A program made the translations under genes and the position numbers. From Pseudomonas protegens CHA0 (lineage in GTDB: Bacteria > Pseudomonadota > Gammaproteobacteria > Pseudomonadales > Pseudomonadaceae): a stretch of 64,000 nt of DNA. The stretch is taken from positions 5,625,501 through 5,689,500 of the forward strand of contig NC_021237.1 of NCBI RefSeq assembly GCF_000397205.1, in the 5' to 3' direction. Below are positions 1 through 9,113 of the stretch, in pieces. The first letter of the stretch is position 1, and every line of letters starts with the position of its first letter. The notes under the pieces were generated by a model. It searched no databases. It saw only the letters and a list, made by a program, of their open reading frames with translations, and was not told where the DNA came from.

Positions 1-1576
1 GCTTGTGCCAGAACTCCAGGGCCAGTTGCCGCAAGTCCCCCGCCAGCCCGGCCACGTCGCCTGAGTTGACGTGGCTGAGCTGGCCGGCACTGACGGTCGC
101 CTCACAGGCATTGCGAATGCCGATGATGTTGCGGTTGATGTCCTCGCTGACTGCGCTCTGCTCTTCCACCGCTGCGGCGATCTGCAAGCTCATCTCGGTA
201 ATCTGGTTGACCCGCTGGCTGATGCCGTCCAGGGCCACCGCCGCGCGCTTGGCCTGGTCGACACTGCTCTCCAGGTGCTGGCTGCTGTGCTGCATGGCCT
301 CCACCGCATTGCGCGCGCCCATTTGCAGGGTGCTGATCATGCGCTGGATCTCGTTGGTGGAATCCTGGGTACGCTGGGCCAGCCCGCGCACTTCATCGGC
401 GACCACGGCAAAACCCCGGCCCTGCTCCCCGGCCCGCGCCGCCTCGATTGCCGCATTCAGGGCCAGCAGGTTGGTCTGCTCGGCGATGCTGCGGATCACC
501 TCCAGCACCCCGGAAATGTCGGTGCTATGGCTTTCCAGTTGATGGATGACCTCGGTGGCCCGCTCCAGCTCGCTGGCCAGGCGCAGCACCGCACTGCGGC
601 TTTCGCCCACCAGCAGGTGGCCCTCACGGGTTTCGCTTTCCGCCTGGTCCGCCGCCACCGAGGCCTGCTGGGCATGGGTGGCGACCTCGGCGACGCTGGC
701 CGCCATCTGGTGAATGGCCGCCGCCACCTGATCGGTTTCCGCCTGCTGTTCCAGGGTGCTGTTGTGGCTGCTGTGCAGATGCTCCACCAGTTCCGCGGCA
801 TGCCCCTCCAGGCGCTGGGACGCATCGCCGATGCGCCCCACTACCGCGCCCACCTGGGCTTCGAGCATCTGCAGGGCGAACTCGATGCGCCCGAACTCGT
901 CGGTACGGCCGGTATAGATGCCCTGGCTCAAGGGGTTGTCACCGATCTGCCGGGCGCGCTCGGCCAATCGATCCAGTGGACGCGCTTGCACGCCGACCGC
1001 CGTCAGGCTCAGGCACCACCCCATGGCCATCACGGCCCCCTGGACCATCCAGGATTCGGGCAGCAGCCACACTGAAACGCCGTAGCTGCCGATGAAGCCG
1101 GCGCTGATGGAGGCCCAGAGACGCAACCGCAGGCTGATCACCGGCAACAGGCTCCACCACGAGGGGCCGGCACCGTTGAGCTGGGCATAGGCCCGCTCCG
1201 CCGCCTCGATCTGACGGACGCTGGGTTTGGTGCGCACCGACTGGTATTCCACCGCCTGGCCATCGCGGGTCACGGGCGTGACATAGGCACTGACCCAATA
1301 GTGATCGCCGTTCTTGCAACGGTTCTTCACCATGCCCATCCACGAACGGCCGCGCTTGAGGGTGCGCCACATGTGGGCGAAGGCCGCGGAGGGCATGTCC
1401 GGGTGGCGCAACAGGTTATGCGGCGAGCCCAGCAACTCTTCACGGCTGTAGCCACTGATCTTGATGAAATCAGGGTTGGCGTAGGTGATCGCGCTAGTCA
1501 GATCAGTGGTCGAAAGGATATTCGCATCAGGGGCAAAGTCCACGTTTCGCCCAGTAACCGGAAGGTTGATCTTCAT
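1..1576 (-). CDS. Aer-like PAS methyl-accepting chemotaxis protein (3' end cut by window)
   Basis: Reading from an ATG at 1576 the frame stays open for 525 codons to the window edge. It starts [14 protein letters not shown] and continues into a PAS domain (about residues 10-120) with the Aer-type stretch [21 protein letters not shown] hydrophobic double segment (about 145-195) follows, then a cytoplasmic signalling domain with the invariant hairpin tip ([19 protein letters not shown]). This is the layout of aerotaxis or energy-taxis receptors, which sense redox state through FAD in the PAS domain and signal to CheA/CheW. The last visible residues (LEFWHK) are close to where such receptors usually end, so probably only a few codons are missing. 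FAD binding and the true ligand are inferred from the family. Pseudomonads often have several Aer paralogues, so I do not assign a number. Confidence 0.9.
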   Translation of the reverse strand, partial: MKINLPVTGRNVDFAPDANILSTTDLTSAITYANPDFIKISGYSREELLGSPHNLLRHPDMPSAAFAHMWRTLKRGRSWMGMVKNRCKNGDHYWVSAYVTPVTRDGQAVEYQSVRTKPSVRQIEAAERAYAQLNGAGPSWWSLLPVISLRLRLWASISAGFIGSYGVSVWLLPESWMVQGAVMAMGWCLSLTAVGVQARPLDRLAERARQIGDNPLSQGIYTGRTDEFGRIEFALQMLEAQVGAVVGRIGDASQRLEGHAAELVEHLHSSHNSTLEQQAETDQVAAAIHQMAASVAEVATHAQQASVAADQAESETREGHLLVGESRSAVLRLASELERATEVIHQLESHSTDISGVLEVIRSIAEQTNLLALNAAIEAARAGEQGRGFAVVADEVRGLAQRTQDSTNEIQRMISTLQMGARNAVEAMQHSSQHLESSVDQAKRAAVALDGISQRVNQITEMSLQIAAAVEEQSAVSEDINRNIIGIRNACEATVSAGQLSHVNSGDVAGLAGDLRQLALEFWHK

Positions 1577-1734
1577 GGATAGCGCGCTCGTATGTGTTGG
1601 GTGGAGTCGGCAGGGCTGCTGACTCTAAGCGCACTGATGCCACAAATACTGATCCAGCTCAGGTTTAAAGCAATTAGCCATCATTGCGATTAAAAAAGCG
1701 CAAATCGGGATTTTTTCTGCGAATGTCGGCGATA

Positions 1735-1980
1735 TCAGCGTTTGCCCATGGAGCGACGAGTGCCGGGAGGCGCTGCGCCGGGGGTCTTGGTGTGTCCGTT
1801 GCTGGCACCATTTTTGTACCAGGGCTGCTGGGCATTCTTGGCAGGAGCAAACTCGGAAGGCTTGAAGGGAAACTTGAACGCCGGGATCGCCGCTGTGCTC
1901 GGGGTGTCGGTAGCGGTTGCGTCAGCGGCCGGGTCGACGTTCAGGGCGTCATCCGCAGCGGGTTGTGCAGGGGAAGTCAT
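1735..1980 (-). CDS. Small Pro/Ala-rich hypothetical protein (81 aa)
   Basis: The start is the ATG at 1980, which has GGAG five bases upstream; a longer in-frame reading to 2112 lacks such a site and begins with unrelated low-complexity sequence. The protein begins MTSPAQPAADDALNVDPAAD and ends in a basic tail (GTRRSMGKR). The first half is acidic and Ala/Asp/Thr-rich. The middle carries FKFPFKPSEFAPAKN and QQPWYKNG. There is no signal peptide or membrane segment, and it looks largely disordered. I do not recognise a family. It lies between the chemoreceptor and the divergent RND operon. Confidence 0.6.
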   Translation of the reverse strand: MTSPAQPAADDALNVDPAADATATDTPSTAAIPAFKFPFKPSEFAPAKNAQQPWYKNGASNGHTKTPGAAPPGTRRSMGKR

Positions 1981-2193
1981 GGAAACTCCAGGAGAGAAAG
2001 GAAATCCGCGCCGGGGTGCAGGCCGCAGTGGGCGCCAGTATACCTGTGCGCCAGCCATCTTTGATCGGGGCCCACCGGGAGTTTTCTGACAGCGCTGACA
2101 GCTGGCCGTCACGGTGCTGACCGGGTTGTCGGGCTATAACTGTGCCCAGATCATGGCCATCCTTCCGACATCATTGCCCGGCGCTCTCTCCCC

Positions 2194-3354
2194 ATGCCCA
2201 TTGCCAAGAAAACAGTCGTGACCGCAGCGGTACTCGTGATGCTCATCGCCGGCCTCGCGTGGTTCCTGAACAAGCCCGCCACCGCCAGGCTGGCCGCGCC
2301 CACGGCCATTCCGGTACGGGTGGTCAGCGTGCACCAGCAGGATGTGCCGCGTTACGCCAGCGGCATCGGCACGGTACTGTCGCTGCACAGCGTGGTGATT
2401 CGCCCACAGGTGGATGGCATCCTGACCCGGCTGCTGGTCAAGGAGGGGCAACTGGTCAAGACCGGCGACCTGCTGGCGACCATCGATGATCGTTCGATAC
2501 GCGCCAACCTCGATCAGGCCCGGGCCCAGCTGGCGCAGAACCAGGCCCAGTTGCAGGTGGCCCAGATCAACCTCAAGCGCTACAAGCTGCTGTCGGTGGA
2601 TGACGGCATCTCGAAGCAGACCTATGACCAGCAAGTGGCCCTGGTCAATCAGCTCAACGCCACGGCCCAGGGTAACCAGGCTGCCATTGATGCCGCTCAG
2701 GTACAGCTTTCCTACACTCAGATCCGCTCTCCCGTCAGCGGCCGGGTGGGGATTCGTACCGTTGATGAAGGCAACTTCCTGCGCATGAGCGATACCCAGG
2801 GCCTGTTCTCGGTGACCCAGATCGACCCGATTGCCGTGGAGTTTTCCCTGCCCCAGCAAATGCTGCCAACCCTGCAGCAACTGATCCGCGCCCAGGACCC
2901 GGCGGCGGTCAAGGCCTTCCTCGGCGCTGACAGCAATAGCGCCGGGGCCCTGCTGGGCAACGGCCACCTGACCCTGATCGACAACCAGATCAACGCCGGG
3001 ACCGGCACCATCCGCGCCAAGGCGGAGTTCAGCAACGCCCAGCAGCAGCTGTGGCCCGGGCAACTGGTGACGGTGAAAATCCAGACCGCCCTGGACCAGA
3101 ACGCCCTCACCGTACCGCCGACCGTGGTCCAGCGCGGCCTGGACCAGCACTTCGTGTACCGGGTCAAGGGCCAGCAGGTGGAAGTCGTGCCGGTGCAGGT
3201 GGTGTATCAGGACAGCGGGTTGAACATCATCTCCGGGGTCCAGGCTGGCGATGTGCTGGTCAGTGACGGCCAGTCGCGGCTCAAGCCCGGCTCCCAGGTC
3301 CAGGTACTGAGCGATCCACCCCAGGTGGTACAGGCGACGGAGCCCCAGCCATGA
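2194..3354 (+). CDS. RND efflux periplasmic adaptor (membrane fusion protein)
   Basis: A 386-residue HlyD/AcrA/MdtA-type adaptor that would bridge the inner-membrane pump to an outer-membrane channel. It has an N-terminal membrane anchor (about residues 8-26) and no lipobox cysteine, so it is anchored by the helix. A split biotinyl-lipoyl domain follows (VDGILTRLLVKEGQLVKTGD near 70-90 and QIRSPVSGRVGIRTVDEGN near 180), flanking an alpha-helical hairpin rich in Gln/Ala. The beta-barrel and membrane-proximal domains complete the C-terminus. The stop overlaps the permease start by four bases (ATGA), showing translational coupling. Substrate cannot be told from sequence; the MdtA-like class includes drug and bile-salt pumps. 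Confidence 0.92.
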   Translation: MPIAKKTVVTAAVLVMLIAGLAWFLNKPATARLAAPTAIPVRVVSVHQQDVPRYASGIGTVLSLHSVVIRPQVDGILTRLLVKEGQLVKTGDLLATIDDRSIRANLDQARAQLAQNQAQLQVAQINLKRYKLLSVDDGISKQTYDQQVALVNQLNATAQGNQAAIDAAQVQLSYTQIRSPVSGRVGIRTVDEGNFLRMSDTQGLFSVTQIDPIAVEFSLPQQMLPTLQQLIRAQDPAAVKAFLGADSNSAGALLGNGHLTLIDNQINAGTGTIRAKAEFSNAQQQLWPGQLVTVKIQTALDQNALTVPPTVVQRGLDQHFVYRVKGQQVEVVPVQVVYQDSGLNIISGVQAGDVLVSDGQSRLKPGSQVQVLSDPPQVVQATEPQP

Positions 3355-6300
3355 AGGGCCATGGCTCGGTGTCCGCCTGGTGCGTCGACCATCCGGTTGC
3401 CACCGTCCTGCTGACCTTCGCCCTGGTACTGTTGGGCGCCATTGCCTTCCCGCGCCTGCCGGTGGCGCCGCTGCCAGAGGCCGAGTTCCCGACCATCCAG
3501 GTGTCCGCCGCCCTGCCCGGTGCCAGCCCGGACACCATGGCCTCTTCCGTGGCCACGCCCCTGGAGGTGCAATTCAGCGCCATTCCCGGCATGACCCAGA
3601 TGACCTCCAGCAGCGCCCTGGGCTCGTCCTTGCTGACCCTGCAATTCACCTTGAACAAGAGCATCGACACCGCCGCCCAGGAAGTGCAGGCGGCGATCAA
3701 CACCGCCGCTGGCAAGTTGCCCAAGGACATGCCCACCCTGCCCACCTGGAAGAAGGTCAACCCGGCGGACAGCCCGGTGCTGATCCTCAGCATCAGTTCG
3801 ACGCAGATGCCCGGCACCGAGCTCAGTGACTACGCGGAAACCCTGCTGGCCCGACAGATCAGCCAGATCGACGGGGTCGGCCAGATCAACATCACCGGCC
3901 AGCAGCGCCCGGCGATCCGGGTCCAGGCTTCGGCGGACAAACTGGCGGCCATCGGCCTGACCCTGGCCGACATCCGCCTGGCGATCCAGCAGACCAGCCT
4001 CAACCTGGCCAAGGGTGCACTGTATGGCGAGTCGAGCATCTCCACCCTGTCCACCAACGACCAGTTGTTCCATCCCGAGGAATACGGCCAGTTGATCGTT
4101 TCCTACAAGGACGGTGCCCCCGTGCACCTGCAGGATGTGGCGCGGGTAGTCAACGGTTCGGAAGATGCCTACGTCCAGGCCTGGTCCGGCGACCAACCGG
4201 GGGTCAACCTGGTGATCTCGCGCCAGCCCGGGGCCAATATCGTCGAGACCGTGGACCGCATCCAGGCTGCCCTGCCAGGCCTGGAGGCCATGCTCCCGGC
4301 CTCGGTGCAGGTCAAGGTGCTGGTGGACCGGACCCAGACCATCCGCGCCTCATTGCACGAAGTGGAGATCACCCTGCTGATCGCCGTGCTGCTGGTGGTG
4401 GCGGTGATGGCGCTGTTCCTGCGCCAGTGGTCCGCGACCCTGATCGTCTCCGCGGTGCTGGGCGTGTCCCTGACCGCCAGTTTCGCCTTGATGTACGTGC
4501 TGGGCTTCAGCCTGAACAACCTGACCCTGGTGGCCATTGTCGTGGCCGTGGGCTTTGTGGTGGATGACGCCATCGTCGTGGTGGAGAACATCCACCGCCA
4601 CCTGGAAGCCGGCGACGGCATGCGCGCGGCGGCAATCAAGGGCGCCGGCGAGATCGGCTTCACCGTGGTCTCCATCAGCTTCTCCCTGGTGGCGGCGTTC
4701 ATTCCCCTGCTGTTCATGGGCGGCGTGGTGGGCCGGCTGTTCAAGGAGTTCGCCCTGACCGCCACTTCCACCATCATGATTTCGGTGGTGGTCTCGCTGA
4801 CCCTGGCCCCCACCCTGGCGGCCCTGTTCATGCGCGCGCCGGTGCACCCGGCCCATGCCAAGCCGGGCTTCGGCGAGCGCCTGCTGGCGGTCTACGAGCG
4901 CGGCCTGCGCAAGGCCCTGGCCCACCAGAAACTGATGCTGGGGATCTTCGGCCTGACCCTGAGCATGGCCATTGCCGGCTATATCCTGATCCCCAAGGGC
5001 TTCTTCCCCGTGCAGGACACCGGCTTCGTGCTCGGTACTACCGAAGCTGCGGCGGACATTTCCTACCCGGACATGGTGAAAAAGCACCAGGCGCTGGCCG
5101 AGATCGTCGCCGCCGACCCGGCAGTGCAGGCCTTCTCCCACTCCGTGGGGGTCTCGGGCAGCAACCAGACCATCGCCAACGGCCGCTTCTGGATTTCCCT
5201 CAAGAACCGTGGCGACCGGGACGTGTCTGCCAGTGCCTTCATCGACCGCATCCGCCCGCAACTGATGAAGGTGCCCGGCATTGTCCTGTACCTGCGGGCC
5301 GGCCAGGACATCAACCTCAGCTCTGGTCCCAGCCGCGCCCAGTACCAGTACGTACTGAAAAGCAACGACGGCCCGACCCTGAGCACCTGGACCCAGCGCC
5401 TGACGGAAAAGCTGCGCAGCAACCCGGCCTTCCGTGACATCTCCAACGACCTGCAACTGGGCGGCAGCATCACCCACATCCAGATCGATCGCACGGCTGC
5501 CGCGCGTTTCGGCCTTACCGCCAGCGATGTCGACGAGGCACTGTACGACGCCTTCGGCCAGCGCCAGATCAACGAGTTCCAGACCGAGATCAACCAGTAC
5601 AACGTGATCCTTGAACTCGACACCCAGCAACGGGGCAAGGCCGAGAGCCTCAACTACTTCTACCTGCGCTCGCCGCTGACCGGAGAAATGGTCCCGCTCT
5701 CTGCCCTGGCGCGCTTCGATGCGCCCACCATCGGCCCGCTGTCGATTGCCCACGACGGCATGTTCCCGGCGGCCAACCTGTCCTTCAACCTGGCCCCCGG
5801 CGTGGCCCTGGGCGATGCGGTCATCCTGCTCAACCAGGCCAAGAGCGAGATCGGCATGCCAACGGCCATCAGCGGCAATTTCCAGGGCGCGGCCCAGGCC
5901 TTCCAGAGCTCGCTGGCCAGCCAGCCGTACCTGATCCTGGCGGCGCTGGTGGCGGTGTACATCATTCTCGGGGTGCTGTACGAAAGCTTCGTGCATCCCT
6001 TGACCATCATTTCCACCCTGCCCTCGGCCGGGCTGGGCGCCTTGCTGATGCTCTGGCTGTGCGGCCAGGACTTTTCCATCATGGCGCTGATCGGCCTGGT
6101 GCTGCTGATCGGCATCGTCAAGAAGAACGGCATCCTGATGATCGACTTTGCCCTGGAAGCCCAGCGCCACGGCGGCCTGCCTCCCGAGGAGGCGATCTAC
6201 CAGGCCTGCATCACCCGCTTCCGGCCGATCATCATGACCACCCTGGCCGCCCTGCTCGGTGCCCTGCCGCTGATGCTCGGCTACGGCGCCGGCGCCGAAC

Positions 6301-6446
6301 TGCGCCAGCCCCTGGGGATTGCCGTGGTGGGCGGCCTGCTGGTCAGCCAGGCCCTGACGCTGTTCACCACGCCGGTCATATACTTGTGGCTTGAGCGGCT
6401 GTTCCACCGGCCCCAGCCGGCCCTGTTGCCGGCCACCACTACCTGA
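3351..6446 (+). CDS. RND efflux permease, HAE1/MdtBC-like
   Basis: A 1031-residue resistance-nodulation-division pump of normal length for hydrophobe/amphiphile exporters. It shows the internal duplication of the family: a first transmembrane helix (about 13-33), a large periplasmic loop, helices 2-6 near 335-500, and a second half repeating this. The proton-relay acidic pair in TM4 is present (FVVDDAIVVVEN, Asp405/Asp406) and the matching lysine in TM10 is in IGIVKKNGILMIDFA (Lys924/925). The pump should therefore be active. It is co-transcribed with the adaptor upstream and a two-component system eight bases downstream. No outer-membrane factor gene lies in the operon, so it probably uses a shared TolC/OprM-like channel. 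Confidence 0.94.
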   Translation: MKGHGSVSAWCVDHPVATVLLTFALVLLGAIAFPRLPVAPLPEAEFPTIQVSAALPGASPDTMASSVATPLEVQFSAIPGMTQMTSSSALGSSLLTLQFTLNKSIDTAAQEVQAAINTAAGKLPKDMPTLPTWKKVNPADSPVLILSISSTQMPGTELSDYAETLLARQISQIDGVGQINITGQQRPAIRVQASADKLAAIGLTLADIRLAIQQTSLNLAKGALYGESSISTLSTNDQLFHPEEYGQLIVSYKDGAPVHLQDVARVVNGSEDAYVQAWSGDQPGVNLVISRQPGANIVETVDRIQAALPGLEAMLPASVQVKVLVDRTQTIRASLHEVEITLLIAVLLVVAVMALFLRQWSATLIVSAVLGVSLTASFALMYVLGFSLNNLTLVAIVVAVGFVVDDAIVVVENIHRHLEAGDGMRAAAIKGAGEIGFTVVSISFSLVAAFIPLLFMGGVVGRLFKEFALTATSTIMISVVVSLTLAPTLAALFMRAPVHPAHAKPGFGERLLAVYERGLRKALAHQKLMLGIFGLTLSMAIAGYILIPKGFFPVQDTGFVLGTTEAAADISYPDMVKKHQALAEIVAADPAVQAFSHSVGVSGSNQTIANGRFWISLKNRGDRDVSASAFIDRIRPQLMKVPGIVLYLRAGQDINLSSGPSRAQYQYVLKSNDGPTLSTWTQRLTEKLRSNPAFRDISNDLQLGGSITHIQIDRTAAARFGLTASDVDEALYDAFGQRQINEFQTEINQYNVILELDTQQRGKAESLNYFYLRSPLTGEMVPLSALARFDAPTIGPLSIAHDGMFPAANLSFNLAPGVALGDAVILLNQAKSEIGMPTAISGNFQGAAQAFQSSLASQPYLILAALVAVYIILGVLYESFVHPLTIISTLPSAGLGALLMLWLCGQDFSIMALIGLVLLIGIVKKNGILMIDFALEAQRHGGLPPEEAIYQACITRFRPIIMTTLAALLGALPLMLGYGAGAELRQPLGIAVVGGLLVSQALTLFTTPVIYLWLERLFHRPQPALLPATTT

Positions 6447-6454
6447 GGCGGGTC

Positions 6455-7132
6455 ATGCGCGTTCTGATTATCGAAGACGAAGAAAAAACGGCCGATTACC
6501 TGCACCGCGGGTTGACCGAGCAAGGCTACACCGTCGACCTGGCCCGGGACGGCGTCGAAGGCCTGCACATGGCTCTGGAGGGCGACTATGCCGTGATAGT
6601 GCTGGATGTGATGCTGCCCGGCCTGGATGGCTTTGGCGTATTGCGAGCACTGCGTGCGCGCAAGCAGACCCCGGTGATCATGCTCACCGCCCGCGAACGC
6701 GTGGAAGACCGCATCAAGGGCCTGCGCGATGGCGCCGACGACTACCTGGGCAAGCCCTTCTCCTTCCTTGAACTGGTGGCCCGCCTGCAAGCCCTGACCC
6801 GTCGCAGCGGTGGGCATGAGCCGGTGCAGATCAGCATCGCCGACCTGTGGATCGACCTGATCAGCCGCAAGGCCAGCCGTGCTGGCAGCCGCCTGGACCT
6901 GACCGCCAAGGAGTTTTCCCTGCTCAGCGTGCTGGCCCGGCGCCAGGGCGAGATCCTGTCCAAGACCGCCATCGCGGAAATGGTCTGGGACATCAATTTC
7001 GACAGCGACGCGAATGTCGTCGAAGTGGCGATCAAGCGCCTGCGGGCCAAGCTCGACGGCCCCTTCGAACAGAAACTGCTGCACACCATCCGTGGCATGG
7101 GCTATGTGCTGGAGAGCCGCGGTGCCGAGTAA
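6455..7132 (+). CDS. OmpR/PhoB-family response regulator (CopR/CusR-like)
   Basis: A 225-residue regulator: receiver domain (1-115) with acidic pocket Glu7/Asp8, phospho-acceptor Asp51 in VLDVMLPGLDG, conserved Thr in MLTARE and Lys in GKPF. A winged-helix DNA-binding domain follows (about 125-220), ending RTIRGMGYVLE-like (here HTIRGMGYVLESRG). The spacing and wording match the heavy-metal regulator subgroup (CopR, CusR, CzcR, IrlR), but that resemblance alone does not prove a metal signal. Its position directly after the pump gene makes regulation of that pump the obvious inference. Confidence 0.93.
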   Translation: MRVLIIEDEEKTADYLHRGLTEQGYTVDLARDGVEGLHMALEGDYAVIVLDVMLPGLDGFGVLRALRARKQTPVIMLTARERVEDRIKGLRDGADDYLGKPFSFLELVARLQALTRRSGGHEPVQISIADLWIDLISRKASRAGSRLDLTAKEFSLLSVLARRQGEILSKTAIAEMVWDINFDSDANVVEVAIKRLRAKLDGPFEQKLLHTIRGMGYVLESRGAE

Positions 7133-8486
7133 CTCCATTGCCCTGCGCCTGAGCGGGCTGTTCACTCTGGTGGCGCTGCTGATCTTCCTGCTGATTGGCG
7201 GGGCCCTCTACCAGCAGGTGGACAAGGGCCTGGGGCTGCTCCCGGAAGCCGAACTGGATGCGCGCTACAGCGTGCTGGAGTCGGCCCTGACCCGCTACGG
7301 CAACCCCGAGCACTGGGCCAAGATCAACGCCAAGCTCAAGCTGCTGAGCGAGGAAGACAAGCGCATCCGCTTCTGGGCCATCAGCGGCGACCCCGGCTAT
7401 GAATACGGCAACCCCGACGCGCAGATCCGCGAATTCGCCCAAGGCCCCCTGGGCATGCGTGACCTGAACCTGAGCGATCACCCCTATCCGCTGAAAGTCC
7501 TGGTCAGCCAGTTGCCGGCCAAGGAACAGCGCCCGGCCCTGCGCTTTCTGATCGCCATCGACACCGACACCTTCCACCAGACCCAGCATCAGTTGCTGAT
7601 GGCCCTGATCGGCCTGGCCATTGTCGGCGTGCTGCTGGCCTCGGCCCTGGGCTATTGGGTGGCGCGGATCGGCCTCAAGCCGCTGATCAAGCTCTCCCAG
7701 GAAGCCCAGCGCCTGGCACCGCCACGGCTGTCCGGGCGCCTGCAATTGTCGCCACTGCCGCCGGAACTGAAGCAGTTCGTCAATTCCTTCAACTCCACGT
7801 TGGAACGGGTCGAACACGCCTACTCGCGCCTGGAGTCGTTCAACGCCGATGTGGCCCACGAACTGCGCTCGCCCCTGACCAACCTGATCGGCCAGACCCA
7901 GGTCGCCCTGACCCGGGGGCGCTCGGCGGAGCATTACTTCGAGGTACTGCAATCGAACCTCGAAGAGCTGGAGCGGCTGCGTTCGATCATCAACGACATG
8001 CTGTTCCTGGCCAGTGCCGACCAGGGCAGCAAGGCCACCAAGCTCACCACCAGTTCCCTGGCGGCGGAAGTGGCAACGACCCTGGACTACCTGGACTTCA
8101 TCCTCGAAGACGCCCAGGTCAGGGTCGAGGTTCAGGGCGATGCCCAGGTGCGGATCGAGGTTGCCCACCTGCGCCGGGCCCTGATCAACCTGCTGAGCAA
8201 CGCGGTGCAGCACACCGCAGCCGGGGAAGTGATCCAGGTGCGGATCGAGGTCCAGGAACACCAGGTGGCGATCGCCGTCAGCAACCCGGGGCAGGACATT
8301 GCCAGTGAACACCTGCCACGGCTGTTCGAGCGTTTCTACCGGGTGGATCCCTCGCGCAGCAACAGCGGTGCCAATCACGGCCTGGGGCTGGCCATCGTCA
8401 AGGCCATCGCCCTGATGCATGGCGGCGATGTGTTCGTGCGCAGCGACCGGGGCATCAATACCTTCGGCCTGTACCTGCCTCTCTGA
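7122..8486 (+). CDS. Sensor histidine kinase partner of the pump operon
   Basis: I place the start at the GTG at 7122, seven bases after a GGAG, overlapping the regulator by 11 bases; an upstream ATG in the same frame would run deep inside the regulator gene. The 454-residue protein begins with VPSNSIALRLSG (initiator Met). It has TM1 (about 12-32), a periplasmic loop of roughly 140 residues, TM2 (about 165-185), a HAMP linker, a DHp helix with phospho-acceptor His246 in DVAHELRSPL, and an ATPase domain with N box (LINLLSNAVQHT) and G box (HGLGLAIVKAI). The layout matches CopS/CusS-type kinases. The ligand is unknown. Confidence 0.92.
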   Translation: MPSNSIALRLSGLFTLVALLIFLLIGGALYQQVDKGLGLLPEAELDARYSVLESALTRYGNPEHWAKINAKLKLLSEEDKRIRFWAISGDPGYEYGNPDAQIREFAQGPLGMRDLNLSDHPYPLKVLVSQLPAKEQRPALRFLIAIDTDTFHQTQHQLLMALIGLAIVGVLLASALGYWVARIGLKPLIKLSQEAQRLAPPRLSGRLQLSPLPPELKQFVNSFNSTLERVEHAYSRLESFNADVAHELRSPLTNLIGQTQVALTRGRSAEHYFEVLQSNLEELERLRSIINDMLFLASADQGSKATKLTTSSLAAEVATTLDYLDFILEDAQVRVEVQGDAQVRIEVAHLRRALINLLSNAVQHTAAGEVIQVRIEVQEHQVAIAVSNPGQDIASEHLPRLFERFYRVDPSRSNSGANHGLGLAIVKAIALMHGGDVFVRSDRGINTFGLYLPL

Positions 8487-8504
8487 CTCGGGATTCTCGG
8501 ATTC

Positions 8505-8588
8505 TGTAGGAGCCGGCTTGCCGGCGAAGGCGTCAACACATCCGGCGCAAGGCGATAGGGCGCGTTCGCTGGCAAGCCAGCTCCTACT
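8505..8588. repeat. REPIN (paired inverted REP sequences)
   Basis: Two Pseudomonas-type REP units face each other: GTAGGAGCCGGCTTGCCGGC on the plus strand at 8507-8526 and its inverted partner (read on the minus strand GTAGGAGCTGGCTTGCCAGC) ending at 8587. They are separated by about 40 bases. Each unit can form its own hairpin. Such doublets are mobilised in trans by RAYT transposases and are common between genes in fluorescent pseudomonads. Confidence 0.88.
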
Positions 8589-8698
8589 ATTGTTTTTTTT
8601 GTAACAGTCCTTATCCTGTTCGGCTCTTTTTCCAGCAGCCACGTGGTTATATTTTTGTCGCACCGAATTGAACTTGCTCTGCAAGAAGGTCTTCAGAA

Positions 8699-8923
8699 AT
8701 GTCCAACAGTATGGGTATCGCCAGCGCGTTCGTTTTGTCTTCCCTGTTCGTGGCACCAATGGCCATGGCCGAAGAATCCCAGGGATTCGTGGCAAGAAAT
8801 GCCGCACGCGCCGCCGCTTTCGAACAAGCCCAGATCGCCCAGGCAGCCCAGCAGCAAAACACTCAGCAAGCCCAGAAGATCACTGCCGAGCAAAGCAAGA
8901 GCGACACTCAGAAAGACAGTTGA
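8699..8923 (+). CDS. Small secreted Ala/Gln-rich hypothetical protein (74 aa)
   Basis: The ATG at 8699 opens 74 codons. The N-terminus has a polar start, a hydrophobic core (IASAFVLSSLFVA) and a likely signal peptidase site after AMA (PMAMA|EES), giving a mature chain of about 50 residues. The mature part is Ala/Gln-rich (ARNAARAAAFEQAQIAQAAQ), probably helical, and ends in a charged Ser/Asp/Lys tail. A strong terminator follows at 8988. I do not recognise a family. Possible roles include a small periplasmic helper, but nothing in the sequence fixes one. Confidence 0.65.
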   Translation: MSNSMGIASAFVLSSLFVAPMAMAEESQGFVARNAARAAAFEQAQIAQAAQQQNTQQAQKITAEQSKSDTQKDS

Positions 8924-8987
8924 TCCACGCTTCCGACTTGTTTCCCTCGACAACTTCTCTGCTTTCAACCCGGGAGTAAGTTGTCTT

Positions 8988-9016
8988 AAAGCCGCTGAGT
9001 TCAGCGGCTTTTTTTT
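8988..9016 (+). terminator. Rho-independent terminator after the small secreted protein
   Basis: AAGCCGCTGA pairs with TCAGCGGCTT across a two-base loop and is followed by a run of eight T on the plus strand. It separates the small gene from the porin gene. Confidence 0.85.
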
Positions 9017-9113
9017 GCCGTATAGAAACCCTCGGCACACTCGTCATACCCAGAACAAGAAACACCCGAATTCACAATAAGAAGCCATTGTCGTTCACCA
9101 AAGGAGCTAAACG

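Noticed and set aside
4350..6407. A 685-codon open frame antisense to the RND permease
   Set aside because: His/Gln/Gly-rich low-complexity translation typical of antisense frames in GC-rich genes.
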